Shown here: in pieces, positions 61,741 through 64,000 of the stretch
Numbering within the stretch: the first letter of the stretch is position 1
Layout: each line of letters begins with the position of its first letter
Assembly (NCBI GenBank): GCA_964036045.1
Contig: OZ038379.1
Span: forward strand, 120,715,206-120,779,205
Length of the DNA: 64,000 bases
Source: Eutreptiella sp. 'Long Island Sound 2002'
Taxonomy: Eukaryota; Euglenozoa; Euglenophyceae; Eutreptiales; Eutreptiaceae
Direction: 5' to 3'
Made by a program: the position numbers and the translations under genes
Notes under the pieces: generated by a model
The model's database searches: none
What the model saw: the letters and a program-made list of their open reading frames with translations, nothing else
Told to the model about the DNA's origin: nothing

Positions 61741-63281
61741 CCCCCTGCTTGATTAAACAAATGTGAACCCCCCACACGCCTCCACAACGGAGTGCTTTGC
61801 CAGTCCTCCAAGCCCTGCCAGTTCTCTCAGCCCTGCAAGTCCTGTCAGCGGGTCCAGCACCCTCATAAGTAGAGGCAGCAGCACCAAAAGTGATGCTTGT
61901 AACAGTGCACATCGAGAGAGATCAAGGAGGCAACCAAGAATGATCAATGAAACCTGCGCTTCGGGGGTGTCAAATCCCCATACACACCATAACATGGTCA
62001 CAGGTTGTTGTTGTTGTTGTATGTCGTCTTTGCGGCCGCGGTCATATGTTTTTGTTGTTGTTGCATGTCGCCTTTGTGGCCTGTGTGTGAAGCTTGATAG
62101 GACAACGTCTTCGTCCGCAACTTCTTGATGCCGGCTTCACAGCACAGAATGTATAGGTTTCAATTCTCTACATAATAGTGCTATCTGGAGTCTTTATTTC
62201 TATTTCTAACCCAATTACGGTTCTCCTTTGAAAAGGCGCCCATAGTCGTGTGCGCGCGTGCTTTTCCGGTCGCCGCCAAATATTCCCTGAGAAACGAATA
62301 TCTTCCGATTGTATTAGGTTGTAAGAGATTTGAATAGGTAGATGGGAAGGACGATTTGTCCTCTCTAGATTGAGCGATTGGGCCAAATTTTTTGTAGGCT
62401 GGTATGGCAGGAAACTGACGCGCAAAGTTTCTTTCAGTTTCGCCGCTTTTTTGGAACTATGGTTCCATTGAGAGTTTGACTGGCGTCCCATGTTCCATTG
62501 TGTGCGCCGTGTCAATGTTACAGGTTGGGTGTATCGTTTTTATAGTTATTCACTTCGAACACCAGAGCTGTCCCTTCCGCCAGAGGTGGCCATCATGTAA
62601 ATCAAACAAGGGGCTGTCAGATGAGGCTACGGACGCGGCCGCCCTTACTTACTTACTTACTCTTCGAACACCATGCATATCCAGACAGGAGGTTCTACAA
62701 ACGATCTTTTTACCTGAGGTTTTTTTGTGCGCAAACGCTAGCTTGATTCAATTGTGAATAGTGTGAGTATGTTGTTCCCAAAACCAAACGCCGGAGAACA
62801 TTTGCGATTTGCGTCTGAACTCAACATTGTATTCGCGCTTGAAAAGTCTTGGTATAAGCGTGTCTGCTATTTGTGCATGTCTTTTTTTGCATTTTTAGGC
62901 CATAATGCGCATCTTGCTTCGAGCAATGCGCGAGACCTTTGGTGAGTTGGACTCTCTACGAAGGTTATTTTGTAAAGTAGAGACCATGTATGTGATTGTG
63001 GTCTATTTAATACATGCCTGCCAAGGAAGCACACAAGCGAGTTTCAACTTTTTGTCATGTGTTCATTTGGTCATTGTATCTCTCTCGGATTGTATGGACG
63101 CCTCAACCCAAAGTAAGTACATTTGTGAAGTACTACTATCCGACGTTCGATTTGACTGTAGCTAAAAATGACAACTCCACAATGTACCTTAGTTTGACCT
63201 ATGTACCTTTAGCCAATATTGCCAATTTTCTGGTTTTGTATCCTGCTTCAGCTTTTGCCGTGCCAAGAATGAATACAAGGC
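61741..63281. other. Unassigned stretch
   Basis: Two copies of TTGTTGTTG-CATGTCG-CTTTG-GGCC occur near 62005-62080, and a (TTAC)4 run near 62646-62662. No recognisable gene; the longest ORFs are about 125 codons. Confidence 0.3.
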
Positions 63282-64000
63282 TGAAGCCGGTTCGGACCCC
63301 CGTGGCCATCTTTGGGTCACTTGGGGTGTGTATCTATGGGCCAGCCAGCCGCCATGGGCTGATATCATACTCTCCCATCCACCTGACGTAACCTGATGTG
63401 ATAGTGTGATAGGTTTGGCCATTCCAGCTATGAGCGGCCACATTCAATACCGAGGCGCCGCCGGCTGAGATTTATATATCAAAATATCAGGAATCAACAG
63501 GGTTTTTTATCATAATGTTTCCGTAATTTTTCAGCTATCCCTTCTGATTGTCAATGTATCGGCGACTGTCAGTTGGCTCGCGATTTTGCGGTAACCGATT
63601 GGTTAACTGTTATTTCCAGATATTTTAGCGGAAACCCCGATGAAGGTTCAGATTTCATCAGCAAAGGGTTCGTTGCTGGATGTCGCTGCACTTGATATGA
63701 CTAGATTCGAGTGGTCCTACATTTTTTCCTGATCACGAATCAACCTTCCTTTTGTTGTCTGCCTCATTTTTCTTGGAGATATAGGCGAAACAAAATTGAT
63801 TCGTGAGGCCACTTTGAAAAGTCATATCTCCGGCTCACTGCGAGGAGTTACAATTCTGAGATATGGGCTGAAATTGCCTCGGTCTCAACTTGATTGGAAA
63901 AGCGTCAAATGCATTTACTGTGTGCACCTGCATGGTGTATCAAGGGATAATAGTCAAGAGGGCAGAAAGTGATTTATAACTCTCAAACCATGCAACCGAA
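63282..64000 (+). repeat. gypsy-1-family LTR in opposite orientation, running off the window
   Basis: It starts TGAAGCCGGTTCGGACCCCC, the exact LTR terminus, and is collinear with the reverse complement of the gypsy-1 LTR (about 21668 back to 20890), with moderate divergence. No purine tract precedes it, so it is a 5' LTR or a solo LTR rather than a 3' LTR. Confidence 0.82.

Overview
This window is nuclear DNA from a repeat-rich eukaryote. It is a graveyard of nested transposable elements with almost no recognisable host genes. No operons, ribosome binding sites, rRNA genes or CRISPR arrays are visible. The best-supported features are a DIRS-type tyrosine-recombinase retrotransposon, several Ty3/gypsy-like LTR retrotransposons primed by initiator tRNA-Met (primer sites matching CCTCTGCTACCA), and long minisatellites. 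The mixture suits an alga or another protist, but I cannot fix the taxon from sequence alone.

Layout. (1) 24-21668 is one Ty3/gypsy chromovirus (gypsy-1) on the minus strand. Its LTRs are about 2.36 kb (24-2354 plus 5831-5850, and 19313-21668). The internal region carries PBS, Gag, zinc knuckle, protease, a methyltransferase-like segment, RT, RNase H, integrase and chromodomain. Two DIRS copies sit inside it. Copy A (2355-5832, 3'-truncated) is in the left LTR. Copy B (10248-15221, structurally complete) is in pol. Gypsy-1 is itself inserted in the gag of an older gypsy element (gypsy-3, 21669-22907). (2) 23.7-28.1 kb holds a broken coiled-coil, Gag-like reading frame split by a TTACCTAAAG satellite with seven hairpin modules, and by an exon-like fragment coding Asn-Ala-Asp-Asn-Ala-Thr repeats. 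(3) 28176-39518 is a second, heavily decayed minus-strand gypsy element (gypsy-2) with about 0.79 kb LTRs. (4) 41023-43514 is a short non-autonomous LTR element with 344-bp LTRs and a 4-bp target duplication. (5) 43.5-47.7 kb is mostly unassigned. It contains a degenerate 80-bp minisatellite and one possible membrane-protein gene. (6) 47.7-60.3 kb is a nest of two non-coding families. 'Y' is about 4.5 kb, carries a 65-bp minisatellite and has extreme strand base skew. 'Z' has terminal inverted repeats. One Y copy is split by Z, and Z contains a second, inverted Y. (7) 61.2-61.7 kb is a fossil pogo/Tigger-like transposase. (8) 63282-64000 is a further gypsy-1-family LTR in the opposite orientation.

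How the pieces relate. The order of events is readable from the nesting: gypsy-3, then gypsy-1, then DIRS A and B. DIRS B integrated without any target duplication and without changing the gypsy-1 reading frame. It carries an internal complementary region that exactly mirrors its joined ends, the signature of circular-intermediate replication. The most unusual themes are a methyltransferase-like segment in both gypsy families as well as in DIRS, decay confined to TAG and TGA stops in gypsy-2, hairpin modules in the satellite, and a dispersed TTGGCC-type palindrome in element Z.
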